A stretch of DNA of 64,000 nucleotides from Ehretia macrophylla (GCA_037974665.1 CM075773.1:35073080-35137079); one strand, 5' to 3'; shown: positions 1-11,287, numbered from the stretch's first letter. Numbers and translations are program-made. Notes: generated by a model not told the origin, from the sequence alone.

Positions 1-119
1 AGAAGCTGTCCTCTTAGATCCCATCTGATCAGCTGCGCTTTTGGAATTTACTACATATCCATATGCATGCATAATCATTTATTTAGCTCCATCACCAGAA
101 TATTAAAGATCATAATATA
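1..119. other. 5' flank of an off-window BAHD unit
   Basis: The sequence matches about 16020-16154, which lies upstream of BAHD1, and more weakly 40330-40390 plus 40880-40935 upstream of BAHD2. It ends in ATATA just before a copia LTR, exactly as at 16150-16154. A further minus-strand BAHD copy therefore probably lies to the left of this window. Confidence 0.7.
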
Positions 120-173
120 TGTTGGAGGGTGTAATTTATAAAAGAAAATCTAAAAATTCATGTGAAGAGTTGT

Positions 174-1401
174 GCAAAATGCATCATACCCCTGTGTTTT
201 CAAAAGCCACGTTATAGACCCTGTATTATAAAAAATATTGCATATTGCCCCCCGACGTCTATTTTTCTGTTAATTTTAACGTGAATTGTTCTACACGCGC
301 CAATGATGCGAAGATGACATTTATCATACTATAAAACAAATAAAAAATGACGAAAATACCCATTATCTTATCAGTAGCCTTCTTTTAAATTAAACCCATT
401 TTTTTTCTTTTGTTTATCATTTTTTTTTTCTTTTTCACTCTTCTTCTTCCTCACCATTTGGACATCCCACCATCACCACATTTCTCCACCATAAATTACT
501 TTAAAAGCTCACCATTAATAATCTTTTGAGAATCCTATCGCATATACATCATTTGTGTATAAAAATTTAACTTCGAAAATGGTTTGATTTAATTTAACCT
601 TGTTGTTGGGTTTCAAACCAAACTTTAATTTTTACAAAATTTCATGATCTTAAAATATTTATTGTTGTATATTTGTTATCTGGATCTTTGTGTTGATGAT
701 TTCTCAAAGGTTGATGGTTAGTGAGGTAGTTGATGGAGGTGGTTTGCGAAAATAATAGATGTGGTTTCAGGTGGTTTTTGGCCGGAAGGAAATAAATATT
801 TGTCAGCCAGCAAAATTATCGATTGAATCCATTTAACATAGTGGTAGAGTATGAGCTTTGTAAGCTATAGCTCGCGGGATCGAATACTTTTAGCAGCAAG
901 CTTATAATTTTGTGTTAATATACTTGCCACATGTCATCAAGGCATTGGTTAATAGCTTTATTCTCCTTAAAATCCAAAACGACTTCGTTTTTTGGTCGTC
1001 TTCAACCTTCACCCAACAGCATTTTAGGCCATGAAAACAAAATTAAAAAATTCATATATTTTTCATTTCTTGTTCAAATAGCATGAAACTTGAAGCGTTG
1101 GATTCATAATTTTAAGTACAATGAAGAGAAATAAAATTTATATGAATTTTTTATTTTATCAATATTTCCTTATTATGTATATGTTAAAGAAAGAAATTCA
1201 AAAGGCTAAATAAAAAAATATTTTTTAAACGAGGGTAATTTGGTCTTTTATGCCTTTTGACTAACAGAGTTAAATGAGAGGTCAAATTGGGGCGAGTATG
1301 CAATATTTTTCATAACACAGAGTCTATAATGCAACTTTTAAAAACATAGGGTTTATGATGCAACTTTTTAAAAACACAAGGGAGTATGGTGCATTTTACT
1401 C
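174..1401. mobile_element. MULE-like non-autonomous element in the copia-B LTR
   Basis: The ends are diverged inverted repeats: AAAATGCATCATACCCC on the left and the reverse complement of a similar stretch ending near 1398. Similarity extends inward about 100 bp. The uninterrupted LTR at 16195-16225 shows this block is an insertion. A clear 9-bp target duplication is no longer visible. No coding region is recognised inside. Confidence 0.65.
812..925 (+). repeat. Possible tRNA-derived SINE fragment
   Basis: A polymerase III A-box-like stretch (TAGTGGTAGAG, about 839-849) is followed about 30 bases later by a B-box-like stretch (GGATCGAATA, 877-886). Between them is a 7-base loop TTTGTAA on a short AGC/GCT stem, like a tRNA anticodon arm. 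Ends and target duplications are not resolved, and chance resemblance is possible. Confidence 0.3.
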
Positions 1402-1807
1402 AATAATGTTTTATTGAAATGGTGTGATGTACATCTATTTAAGAAGAGAAATGTCTCTTCACGAAAGACACTTATTCATGAAAAGCGATACCCCTTCATA
1501 TTGTGTCTTTATAACTTATATAAAAAATAGTATTTTCCACAGATTTAAGACATAATTAATTTTCCAGAATTTTCTCTCTGTGTTTTTCCATTTCTACCAC
1601 ATAATATTAAGCTTTTGTGAGAGCTTTTTTGTGTGTGAGGTTTGTTGCATCTTAGAGGAGAGTTTTATTGCTATACATGAAAACTATTTTAGTAGTTTCT
1701 GCTTTAAGAAAGCATATTAACGTGCCTCAAGCCTTATCTATTACTTTCTTTGAAGCTTACAAAATTTATATCATCCATTTATTTTTTAAGTTTCATTATT
1801 CCTAACA

Positions 1808-2575
1808 ATTTAAAGAAACTTTTTTACAATAGAGATTAAAACAATGAAAGTTATGAATCTAGACTTTGTTAATTAGTTGAGTTGTTTTGATGATACAAAC
1901 TTTACACGATGGAAGGACAAAATGATGTTCCTCCTTACTACTTTGAAGATTTATTACGTGTTAGATCCAAGTCTATCACCAATTCTAGGTCCAAAACCTG
2001 ATGATTCTGAAGCAATTAAGAAGGATACAAAGAAAGGGGAGATCATGAACTGGTAAGTTGAGGACATATCCTAAACTTGTTGACCGATATAAAGTAACTA
2101 TGGAATGCATTGGAATTAAACTACAAAAATGGGGGAAAAAAAGGTACGGACAAGTTCTTTGGTATGAAATATTTTGAGTTTAAAATGAATAGTGAGATGC
2201 CATTCATGGATCAATTCCATGAGTTACAAATTCTGGTTAATTTATAAACTTAGTGAAGTTGAAATTAAAAATCCTAGTTCACTTCAGGTAGGAATAGTTT
2301 TATCGAAACTTCCTCTTCCCTGGAATGAGTATCGAAAGAAATTGTTACATACACCTGATAATTTCATTATTAGAAAATAACAAACTCATGTGCAAATAGA
2401 ATTTGAGACCCGCGCTCAAGATAATTTTTTGGTGAGTAAAAAAGTAAATATTGTGAGTGAAAATGTTGTAGAAAATTCCAAATTAATTTCTGAAACCCAA
2501 GAAAAATGGAAGCAACTTAAAAAAGAATGAAAACTCCAACAAAAAAAAAAAAAATGTGTTTCCATAGTGAAAAAG
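1808..2575 (+). pseudogene. Copia-B gag relic (left copy)
   Basis: Frames around 1905-2050 and 2160-2380 encode pieces of a copia gag (for example a WKDKMMFLLT-like start and KLPLPWNEYRKK). The same pieces occur at 16689-17060 and 18364-18540. Several stops and frameshifts make it non-functional. The region ends near what should be the zinc knuckle. Confidence 0.65.
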
Positions 2576-3009
2576 GGTCGCAATGGACTAATTGGTACCT
2601 ATCCCAGTTGCTATCGACTTGATGCTCGAACCTATAGAATTGCACACAAGTGCATGGTCTTGAACCATAAGAGGTAAGATAGAAAAATCATGCTAGCACG
2701 AGGATTGTCGTGCATTTTACTTTGGTGCATTCATTGGCACATTGCTTATTGTTAGAATTGACTTAAAGAGTAAATATGTGATGGTCAAATATTTGACTTA
2801 TAGTAAAGGTCGAATTTAGAAAGTTGACTTAAGTAAGAGAAATAAACAAATATTTAAAGGTTAAATTTTATCGGGATTTGGTGTAAATTGACTTGGAGTT
2901 AATTAAACAAGTTATGGTGCTTAATATTCGAACTCCAAACGTTTAGGGGTCAAGGCATAATTATTTGAAGATAATAGCTCTATTTAATATTAAGCAAATG
3001 AGAAAAACA
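2576..3009. other. Unassigned AT-rich sequence
   Basis: No long reading frame, terminal repeat or recognisable family is seen. It replaces the pol region that should follow the gag relic, so one edge near 2575 is a rearrangement breakpoint. Confidence 0.5.
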
Positions 3010-3425
3010 TAACAAAACACTCTAGCAAAAAAAAAAAACCCTAGCCTACTCGTCACACATACTCCCTCTCTTTCTCTTTCCCCTTCACCTCTGGCATGTC
3101 GTCACCTCCTTGGGAAATTTGCCTCACGCGGTGCCAAGCTTGTGCTCCCATAATAAAATACTCTAGCAAAAAAAACCCTAGCCTACTCGTCACACACACT
3201 CTCTCTTTTTCTCTTTCCCCTTCACCTCTGGGATGTCGTCTCCTCCTTGGGAAATTTGCCTCACGCGGTGCCAAGCTTGTGCTCCCATAATAAAATACTC
3301 TAGCAAAAAAAAACCCTAGCCTACTCGTCATACATACATTCTCTCTTTCTCTTTCCCCTTCACCTCTGGAATGTCGTCCCTCCTTGGGAAATTTGCCTCA
3401 CACGGTGCCAAGCTTGTGATCACTC
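3010..3425 (+). repeat. Three tandem copies of a ~139-bp unit
   Basis: Copies begin at the CTCTAGCAAAAAA motif near 3020, 3161 and 3298, giving periods of 141 and 137 bp. Each has an A-run, AACCCTAGCCTACTCGTCA, a CT-rich tract, an ATGTCGTC and a segment that could encode SSPPWEICL. This looks like the 5' end of a plant gene or leader amplified in tandem. The third copy has diverged and its frame is not conserved, so I do not call a gene. Confidence 0.8.
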
Positions 3426-3669
3426 TATTCTCTTAAAATGATATATGTGAGTATAAAAAAATTCTCGTTTGGAGTCTCGTTCAAAGCAACATCTTCTCTC
3501 ACATTTATAGGTAAACTTTCTATTGCTAGATTGTTTTCTGATGTTGCTGTAATGATTTTGTGTTTATTGGTCCAATATCATGAAGTATCTCATGATTCAA
3601 TTATTTATTTTTCATTGCAATCTCCGATTTATGCCGGCGAGCACATCCATGGCATCTTCTTATGGTTTG
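3426..3669. other. Unassigned sequence
   Basis: An open frame of 81 codons (3438-3683) runs through here but matches no family I know and overlaps the edge of a probable MULE. I see nothing else. Confidence 0.4.
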
Positions 3670-4195
3670 TCAAAAGTGCATAACACTCCCCTTGAGATAC
3701 TGAAGCCCTCTTATAATTCCTTTATATTTTTTAAACTAAGCTAGATACTCCCATCTGTCTTTTTAACTGATTTTATGCCTTACATGCCTCATATGCGCTT
3801 AATTGTATTTTTTGATAATATGAAGTATATTTTGGACAAAATTACCGTTAAGCTGGCATCAAGATCAACGATTCACGATCAACAAAGCTTAATGCACTCA
3901 TCACACCAGATCACAACTTTAAAAAGATTAAAAAGAAAGAATAAAGGATGAGAATATATATGTAAATATCTTTTATAAAAGATTAAAGATAAAAATAAAG
4001 GATGAGAATATAAAAGAAGGGGAGCATGGGTGTCTTTTAACAACTTTCAATAACTCTGTTAATAGAATCATGGGGCTGGAGTTGGGACATAAGCATAATT
4101 TCCAAAATTGCAAGAAAATTATAAGGAAATTTTGAAAGCGTAAGAGAATGTTATACACTTCTGATAAACCACAACGAGAGGTGTGCACTTTACCA
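3670..4195. mobile_element. Probable MULE relic with degraded TIRs
   Basis: The left end reads AAAGTGCATAACACTCCCC. The right end, on the opposite strand, reads AAAGTGCACACCTCTCG and continues with ACTCTGTTAATAG-type sequence seen in other MULE-like elements. No target duplication was found. A 118-codon frame on the minus strand (3973-4329) crosses the right end and is judged spurious. Confidence 0.45.
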
Positions 4196-4663
4196 TAAGA
4201 AAAAGTAAGAAGTGGTGTACTTTTAAAATAACCTCTTTTTAAGCTTTTGAACTCTACATACAACCATACTAAAACCCCATAATAAGCTATTTGATTAATT
4301 AAAAGTATGGTTAATAGAGCGCCCTCCAAGTCTCGAGTTCATTTCGTTTCAAGGCATACAAGATTTAATTTGGGCGAAATAATTTTGTCATTTGGTTCGC
4401 TTATCCGCATAACTATTTGAAAAGGACAAATTGCTCCTTTACTCAATGAGATCGTAGTTTAGAAGTTAATATTAAAGTCCACGGAATAAAAGCAAGTTGA
4501 AGTCTCACCTTTAAGTTTGTTATTCAATATTATATTGAGTTGTTCTTTCATAAATTCTGTGAGTTATAGTATCAACTTATATATCATATACTAATTTTTT
4601 CTTCTAATTATTCATGAATTTGTTTTAAAAACCTACAAGTTCTTTTTATTATCCCTTTCTTTT
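4196..4663. other. Unassigned AT-rich sequence
   Basis: No reading frame, repeat or terminal structure recognised. Confidence 0.4.
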
Positions 4664-5348
4664 TACACTAATTGTTGGAGGAAAGTAATTTTTCAATCTA
4701 CTTAATTCTATATATGCTCAGTTAGTTCTCTTAGCAGTTACCTCACTTGAAACAATTATTCCTTTAGAAATCTCCAACTTCATTGAAGAAATCCAAGTTT
4801 GCTATCTCAAAAATCACCCTCTCCCTTATTCAAAGGACAAGCAATATGGTTGCGGATTGAGTAGAAAAAACTGTATGGGTTGGTTTATATTAAAAGATAC
4901 CCTCAGAGATTAACTTTTCTTATTCGTTCTAATTTTATGCCTTATAATTAAATTGGATAATGGTTAAATTATTTGTAATTTCATGATGGATTGATGAGAA
5001 TCCTTATTTGACCCAAAAAAAAAAGAAAAATGCGTGGCTACAGCCAATTCAATTATACCTTCAATAAATTAACATGTGGGAGAAGTAGGGCATGCGCATC
5101 ACATAATTGTGCTACCAAACATGAATAAGCATAATTTCATGAGGACTTCTAATAAAGTTCGTCTTTAAAATTCAGATAATCTTAATTGCATACATTACAA
5201 TAAAACTTTTATTTATTCCATCTTTCCAATGAAACCAAAAGAAATGCAATTTGAAGGCTTGTCAAGACTAACAACATAAAAAAAGGCAAATAACAAATTA
5301 AATACAGCTTTCAAGCTTGCACGAACTAACTTTTTATTTTTCAGATGC
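4664..5348 (-). other. 3' flank of BAHD1, homologous to the BAHD2 3' flank
   Basis: Blocks such as AAATCTCCAAC, GAAGTAGGGCATGC and GAAATGCAATTTGAAGGC recur in the same order at about 36655-38170. The last part also recurs at 51290-51400 downstream of BAHD3. This shows that gene and flank were duplicated together. Confidence 0.75.
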
Positions 5349-5358
5349 AAATTTCAAT

Positions 5359-5484
5359 GGGTATTTTTGACTGAGAGCCCTTCCACTTTTACATATATGT
5401 GATTTAGACCCCGTATTTTTTAGTAAATATAGAGTCTGAATCACATATATGTAAAAGTGATAGGGGTATCAATCAAAAATACCC
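5359..5484. mobile_element. 126-bp MITE next to the BAHD1 stop codon
   Basis: The element begins GGGTATTTTTGA and ends TCAAAAATACCC, with an inner inverted pair (CACTTTTACATATATGTGA and its complement). The 10-bp direct repeat AAATTTCAAT flanks it at 5349-5358 and 5485-5494. The BAHD2 paralogue at about 38180 has the uninterrupted site. Target length and GGG/CCC ends suggest a MULE-derived MITE. Confidence 0.85.
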
Positions 5485-5496
5485 AAATTTCAATTC

Positions 5497-6233
5497 CTAA
5501 AAGCTTGAATGATCAGGAGAAGCAAACGCCAGAAGCTCTGGGTCACTTTGAAACAAAGACATGACTTGCTCTGACAAAGTTATTGATGCTTCTATTCCAT
5601 CCAAATCGGGATTGTCCAGCAAAAGAAAATTTTTCTCATACGGGGAGCTACCAAAACTCACCTTTAGAGGTCGTCCCCAGCCAAAATCTATATTGTATGT
5701 TGGGAATCTGCAGAAGCTAGTGCAAACATATTCCTCAATATCATTCTTGCTTTGCGACACTTGTAACTGTTGAGCTTTTTCAAGAACTGCTGAGAGAAAT
5801 TCATTTATTTTGGTCGCTTTGGATTTCTCATAGTGAAGAAATTTTTCCCTTCTTATTTCGCCAACCAATCCAGAAAAAATCATTTCTCTCTCATGGGTTG
5901 TTAATATAGAAAAGAAAGATGAAAAATTTCCTGCATAATTTTCTGTAACTGGTGGCCCAATTAGTGGGCGCAAGTTCAACGTCGAAATTAAAATAGAGGG
6001 TTCGAATGATCCTGAGTATACCATGGATGCAGACATAGCAGATTTATATAAAAGTGCACTCACAACTTCAACCCGGGTGGGATTCTCCACACCTAATTCA
6101 TCAGTAGCCTTGGCCTTGAGTTGACTTATTTTATCTGGATGAAAAACATACCTCCTTGTAATGCAGTGCTGCTCAGTTTGCTTCAAATCAATGACGCAAC
6201 CAATTGATGGATCATCAATAGGGGGTAAGATAG
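5497..6233 (-). pseudogene. BAHD1 acyltransferase, C-terminal part (gene split by copia-1)
   Basis: This is the second half of a BAHD acyltransferase (acyl-CoA-dependent O-acyl transfer; vinorine synthase-like clade by resemblance). It encodes about 245 residues from the ILPP segment to the C-terminal ...SSF and contains the structural DFGWG motif followed by RPLKV. The frame is open throughout and closely follows BAHD2. Reading continues upstream only into the copia LTR at 6234, so an ATG seen at 6250-6252 belongs to the LTR and is not a real start. The first half lies at 15057-15629. Without the insert the two halves would join in frame; as it stands no full enzyme can be made. Substrate unknown. 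Confidence 0.9.
6229..6233. repeat. Target site duplication of copia-1 (left)
   Basis: GATAG lies immediately left of the 5' LTR and is repeated at 15057-15061. BAHD2 carries a single copy in the sequence GGTAAGATAGATGATCC. Confidence 0.95.
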
Positions 6234-7704
6234 TGTTAGGAATAATGCCCAAAAAGCCAATAAATTGTATTTTAGAATTATGGATAATGTGTTATTTAAT
6301 TTATTAATTCATTTAATATGGGCAGTTTATTTATTTATTATTAATGTCTTGATTAAATAAATAAAGTCCTTAGAATACTATTTATAGATTCTATCCTTAG
6401 GAGTAAGGATATGAGTGACGGAATCTATAATCATAAATATATTCTAAAAAGGTTGTCCCCGATCATAGGATAAACTAGTTGGGCGTTAGTTTATCCGGAA
6501 AGATCGGATTACAGTCTATTAACCAAATTATATGAGATATCAATTTGGGCGATTTGTCTCATATCGTTATAATAGATGTATAAGTACTTATTATGAATAA
6601 GTAACTGGACATGACCACTGATACAACGAATTACGTGGAATGTCAATGGTTCGTTGTATCATGTAATTATGCAATTAGTCCTTAGACCTGAGACACTACG
6701 ATTATCTCATGATTAAGAATGTCATTATTTGCTGGTACGAATAAGCTAGTCCTAATCATGGATTAGACAATGTATTCAGTGGTTGTGATTTATTCTATCA
6801 TGAAGAAATGTATGTGTAGACACGAAAACTGTCAATTAGGTGTCCTATGCAATCTGATTAATTGAGTGACTTGAAATCCTTGGCCGAGGTGGAATAGTGG
6901 AAGTTATTTCACGAATTATTCATTAGTCACTGATTAATTGGGTTTTGGCATATGGTCGAGTAAGAGCGTTTGACGACCCAATCCATGACTCTGGCTTGAT
7001 CGGGATAATTGAGACAGTAGGATTTGATTGTATATAAATTACTATTTGGGTTCACATGCTTGTACTTCATCTTTAATTGGGTAATCGTGATACACTGCTA
7101 GGTGTCACTCACGATTTGCGAATTAATTAGAAAGAGTTCTAATTTAATTAATTGGTTGAATTAATTATTCGCTGCCGATTAAAAATGAACCCGAGAGGTT
7201 ACACACAAATAGAATTTGCAGATTAATTGGACTAGAGAAAAAGATTAAATTAAATTTAGGATTGTCCTAAATTGGGCTTGTAGTAATTAGATGGTGATCT
7301 GATTAATGTGGAGTCCAAGACTGGTAAGTTTAAGACCAGAACACTTATGACTTAGGTTATATGTGTTTCATATATATAGAACTATTCTGACAGAGAAATC
7401 AACTAGCACACTTTTCATAGTCAGAATTAAAATATAGGATTTCTCTAGAAAACCTAGTGGGGGTGAAATCCAGTTAGCAAGTGCATATTCTGTGTGGATC
7501 AATCTTGGAGGCTTCACACGTGGGGAGCTTGATTCAGATTCTACAACAATCTACGCTTCAATAGGTAATCCTGAACTGTTAGCAGATTTAATTTAATTAG
7601 ATTAAATTATTATCTGATTTAGATCTGCATAATTAAACATGGACGGATACAAGATATTATTTTCCGCTGCGCAATTATTTTAATTGTCATGTATTTTCCC
7701 AACA
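6234..7704 (+). repeat. Copia-1 5' LTR
   Basis: It begins TGTTAGGAATAATGCCC and ends TTTTCCCAACA, directly before the primer binding site. The nearly identical copy is at 13588-15056. Confidence 0.95.
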
Positions 7705-7705
7705 G

Positions 7706-7718
7706 TGGTATCAGAGCC
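7706..7718 (+). promoter_or_regulatory. Copia-1 primer binding site
   Basis: TGGTATCAGAGCC lies one base after the 5' LTR and matches the classic plant copia primer binding site complementary to initiator tRNA-Met. Confidence 0.9.
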
Positions 7719-9784
7719 ACCGTTCATGTTTGTTATGCGATTTAACGTTTATGGCACAGTTTCCTATATCTCTTATATTGAATTAAAGTTGTTTAATTTT
7801 GTGATTGAAAAATAGCCCATAATCTTCCTTCTCAATTTATATGAAAAAAGGGTTTTACATAATTAAAATTTTTAAGAAAAGTGTATTTCTGAAAATTTTA
7901 ATTATTTTGTTTTTATGTATATTGTATATATTTTTCAGAATTTTCAAAAACGTTTTAAAAAAAAATAAAAAAATTTTCCCTACCCACCCCGGGCAGTGGC
8001 TAGGCTACTACCGGCAGCGGTGCACGGCACTGCTGTGGCAGCAGCGCTGGGCGCTTCTGCCACCTGGCGCAGCTGCCTTCCCCAGCAGTGCCTGATGGCG
8101 CTGCTGGGAACAGCAGCGCTGCGGCGCTGCTGCCATAGCAGTGCCGCAAGGCTGCTGCTAAGGCAGCAGCCATGCTGCCTGTGCAGCGCTGCACAAGGAG
8201 GCAGCGCCGCTGCCGAGGCAGGCACCATGGCTGTAAGGTGCAACCATGGTGGAAAAAGGGGGGGGGGGGGAGGGGAGGAGGGTGAGGGCGCAAGGAAGAG
8301 AAGGGAAAAGAAAAAAAAATATTTTTGGGTTAGGGTTTCCTGACCCAGATCTGGATCCGTTTTGGATCCGGATCCAAGTCTGAAACCCATGACCCAAGTG
8401 TTATGGGTTGATGGGTTTTGGGCCTTGCTTTGTTTTATTTTATTTCTTTTCTAATTGGGCTATTAAAGAGTTTTGGGCTTTGATGAGTTGTTTTAAAATA
8501 GTGGTTTTAAAATGTTTGGGCTAACTATGTTCTAATAAAAGGTTGGTTTTATTAATTTAGCCCATAACTTTATTTTAATAAAACACTATTTTATTTAAAA
8601 GCCCAAAAAGGATATTAAGAGATTTAATTAATAAATTGTTTATTAATTATATTATATATAAATAAAAGGTGTTTTATTTATTTTATGAGATATTTTTGTT
8701 TATTTAATAAATAGTTTATTAAATTTAGACAACTAGATATAATGAGATTATATCAAGGAAATTAATTGTGCCATATTCGTGGATTACCTATTTTATGATT
8801 ATGTGCTTGGATGATCATGGACTAGAATGGATGAATGAATGAATGTATGTTTATTTATTTATTTATTCATTTGGGTTTTATATAATTATTTAAATGGGGC
8901 TTGCATGCCTCTTACCCATTTTGATAATGAAAAACCCCTATTCCCATTTATGTATCCCACTAGATTAGGAATCTATTTACATAAATGTAACAAGAAGATC
9001 AAGCAGGACGCATCAAGGAGTTGGTGGACCCGGTTCGCAGAAGGAGTTTTGTGAAGCCCAACAAGGAGTAGCCCAACTATTGGGCCCTAATTTATTCTAG
9101 GAATTCAACCAAGTGGCTTGGGTTGATAGTGCTCCTAGTCCATGGTCATCCTATTTATTTACATGCATTTATTTATTATGTGATATATATTAAATGCATG
9201 GATGTTTCTAGTTTAGTTTATATGATAAATTGAAACCAGAAGCATGTGAAAAGTGAGACCTTAATAAAAGACCGGCAAATCTTCCCACTCCAAATATTAA
9301 GTTAATAATGATGTAGTCTAAGAGTAGATTATATCATTGCCTTCTATTATCATAGATTAGTTTATATGTTAGGCAAGTATAGTTGGTTGTGGACACATAT
9401 GAGCTATTTATTTGTATTAATATGTAAACTAAGTCTATAAAACATGAGATGTAGGAGAATTTAGATTCTAACTGGCTACCAAAAATCTATAATGTGAGGT
9501 CAAGGGAATTGTAGGCAAGAAAATTTGGATTTGTATGTGATGCATTGAATAAGGTGTTATTCACTCATTAGTGTTTGTATCACCAATAATCTATAATGTG
9601 AGGTGAAACAAAAAATTAATGGGCCCCCAATCCACTAAGAAAATCATTTATTTGATTTTCCGTTTGTTACTAGGGAAGTGTAGAATTCGAAAAATTTTAG
9701 TGGGGGTACTATTTGATTTAAATACCCAAGTCAAGTAGTCAATAATATGTTGTCTAATTTCAATTAAATATTTTCTGCAGTTAT
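7719..9784 (+). other. Copia-1 long leader with a GC-rich CTG/CAG block
   Basis: About 2.07 kb separates the primer binding site from gag. The segment 7986-8300 is strikingly GC-rich and built of CTG/CAG/GCC triplets with many self-complementary runs (for example GCAGCGCTGC), giving overlapping open frames on both strands. I treat these frames as a composition effect. The remainder is AT-rich and non-coding. Confidence 0.7.
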
Positions 9785-10768
9785 ATGTCAAAAATGAATC
9801 CTCTTGCAACTATCGTAGATAAGAACTGTTTAACCGGTATTCATTTTGCTGACTGGTCCTACAACGTTAAAAAGATTTTGTGTCCTAATAAAGATTGTAG
9901 CATGGAAGAACTGCTTTCTTCAGAGGTACCTGAAAAGGCCACATTAGAAGAAAGGGAAACAGTTCAGAAATGGCGTGATTCAGCACTGAAAGTTAGAGAC
10001 TATATTTTGGTTTCAAAGGAACTTTTCAGCATTAAAATGGTAGAAGGATCAGATGTTAGATCACATATTATCAAAATGTTTGGTATGATCAAACTTATTG
10101 AAACCCTAGGCTTCGAAAGAGGTCCAAGTTTTTGGGTGAGCGTGATCCTTCAATCATTGCCAGAATCATTTAAGCCATTTGTCATAGATGCTTATGAGAA
10201 TAACATCAAGTATTCCATGCCTCAACTCTTGAATATGCTTGAAATGTTTCAAGGGCGACTTGTGGAAAATGATAGCAATAAGGCTCCTCAGGACAAACCT
10301 ATTGGAGGTATGTCCAAGAAGAAGGGAAAGGTTGCAAAACCTGGAACTTGCTTTCACTGTGAGAAGGAAGGACATTGGAAGAGGAATTGTCCAGAGTACC
10401 TCAAGAGTTTGAAGGGAAAGGGCAAGGCTTCTGCAGGTATTTCTCGATTGCTCATGTTTGAGATTAGTCTTTCGATTAATCATGATTCTACTTCATGGGT
10501 GCTAGATTATGGCGCCACTTCTCATATTTGTACTTCTGTACAGGAACTGAGGAGAAGTAGAGTTTTGGGAGAAGGCGACGTAGTCCTGAAGGTGGGAAAT
10601 GGAGCAATAGTTGCTGCGTTAGCTATTGGGACATGTTGTCTTACTTTGTCGTCTGAATTTACTTTAGTTCTGGATAATTGTTTATTTTTGCCAAATGCTT
10701 TGAGAAACATCATTTCCGTTTCAGTTTTAATTCAAAATGGTTTTGAATTTAAGTTCATGGATAATTGA
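9785..10768 (+). CDS. Copia-1 gag and protease fragment
   Basis: This 327-residue frame encodes the retrotransposon capsid protein followed by the start of the aspartic protease. A zinc knuckle (CX2CX4HX4C; C189, C192, H197, C202) marks nucleocapsid. The protease follows with WVLDYGATSH at about 238-247; most copia proteases have D-S/T-G here, so Tyr242 is unusual and probably inactivating. The gag portion before the knuckle is shorter than typical copia gags, suggesting an in-frame internal deletion after about residue 75. A stop at 10766-10768 separates it from integrase, which would normally continue in the same polyprotein. It therefore looks like a decayed polyprotein start. Confidence 0.85.
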   Translation: MSKMNPLATIVDKNCLTGIHFADWSYNVKKILCPNKDCSMEELLSSEVPEKATLEERETVQKWRDSALKVRDYILVSKELFSIKMVEGSDVRSHIIKMFGMIKLIETLGFERGPSFWVSVILQSLPESFKPFVIDAYENNIKYSMPQLLNMLEMFQGRLVENDSNKAPQDKPIGGMSKKKGKVAKPGTCFHCEKEGHWKRNCPEYLKSLKGKGKASAGISRLLMFEISLSINHDSTSWVLDYGATSHICTSVQELRRSRVLGEGDVVLKVGNGAIVAALAIGTCCLTLSSEFTLVLDNCLFLPNALRNIISVSVLIQNGFEFKFMDN

Positions 10769-10870
10769 TGTTTTATTTATTTATGAAATAAATGTGTTGG
10801 CACTGGCAAATTAGTAAATGGGCTTTATATACTTGATATAAAGAAAGACGACAATAAAAATGAGCAATGT

Positions 10871-11287
10871 ATGAATGTACAGACTTTTAAAAGGTCTAGA
10901 GATACTATTAATTCTAAATATTTGTGGCACTTAAGATTAGGTCATATAGGGGAAGCTAGAATCATGAAGTTGGAGAAAGAAGGACTTATAAGCGCATGTG
11001 GCCCAAGTCCATTCCCAGCATGTGAATCTTGCATCTTAGGTAAAATGACCAAATCACCCTTTGTGGGACAAAGGCAAAGAGCCACAAACATTTTAGAATT
11101 AATACACACTGATGTGTGTGGGCCTTTTGGTGAATTGGCCCGAGGTGGGTTTGCCTACTTCATTACTTTTACTGATGATGTGTCTCGGTATGGATATGTG
11201 TATCTTATGAAACACAAATCTGAATCATTTGAAAGGTTCAAAGAATACAGAGCAGAAGTAGAAAACCAAACTGGAAAAAATGATTAA
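10871..11287 (+). pseudogene. Copia-1 integrase, N-terminal part
   Basis: The 138-codon frame carries the integrase zinc-binding region (WHLRLGH and CESC, the HHCC pattern) and the first catalytic Asp region (HTDVCGPF) followed by FTDD. The frame breaks at 11285. The product would bind element ends and join them to target DNA, but the domain is split from its C-terminal half. Confidence 0.85.

Larger units (their letters stand above)
120..2575 (+). mobile_element. Truncated Ty1/copia element, family B (left copy)
   Basis: The 5' LTR runs 120-1807 (TGTTGGAG...CTAACA) and is enlarged by a MULE. Without that insert it matches the 513-bp LTR at 16155-16667. A gag relic follows to about 2575, where similarity to the second copy stops. 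No 3' LTR is seen in this copy, so it was truncated or rearranged. It sits at the same ATATA site as the copy at 16155, so one insertion was duplicated together with the BAHD unit. Confidence 0.75.

Noticed and set aside
3973-4329. 118-codon minus-strand frame with hydrophobic stretches
   Set aside because: Crosses the end of a probable MULE and has no recognisable motif; AT-rich sequence readily gives such frames.
6234-6252. ATG at 6250-6252 as the start of a separate 251-aa BAHD protein
   Set aside because: Those codons are copia LTR sequence; the true N-terminal half of the gene lies at 15057-15629.
7980-8397. Five overlapping frames up to 136 codons on both strands
   Set aside because: They arise from the GC-rich CTG/CAG block in the copia-1 leader; low-complexity Ala/Ser/Pro/Cys products with no family.
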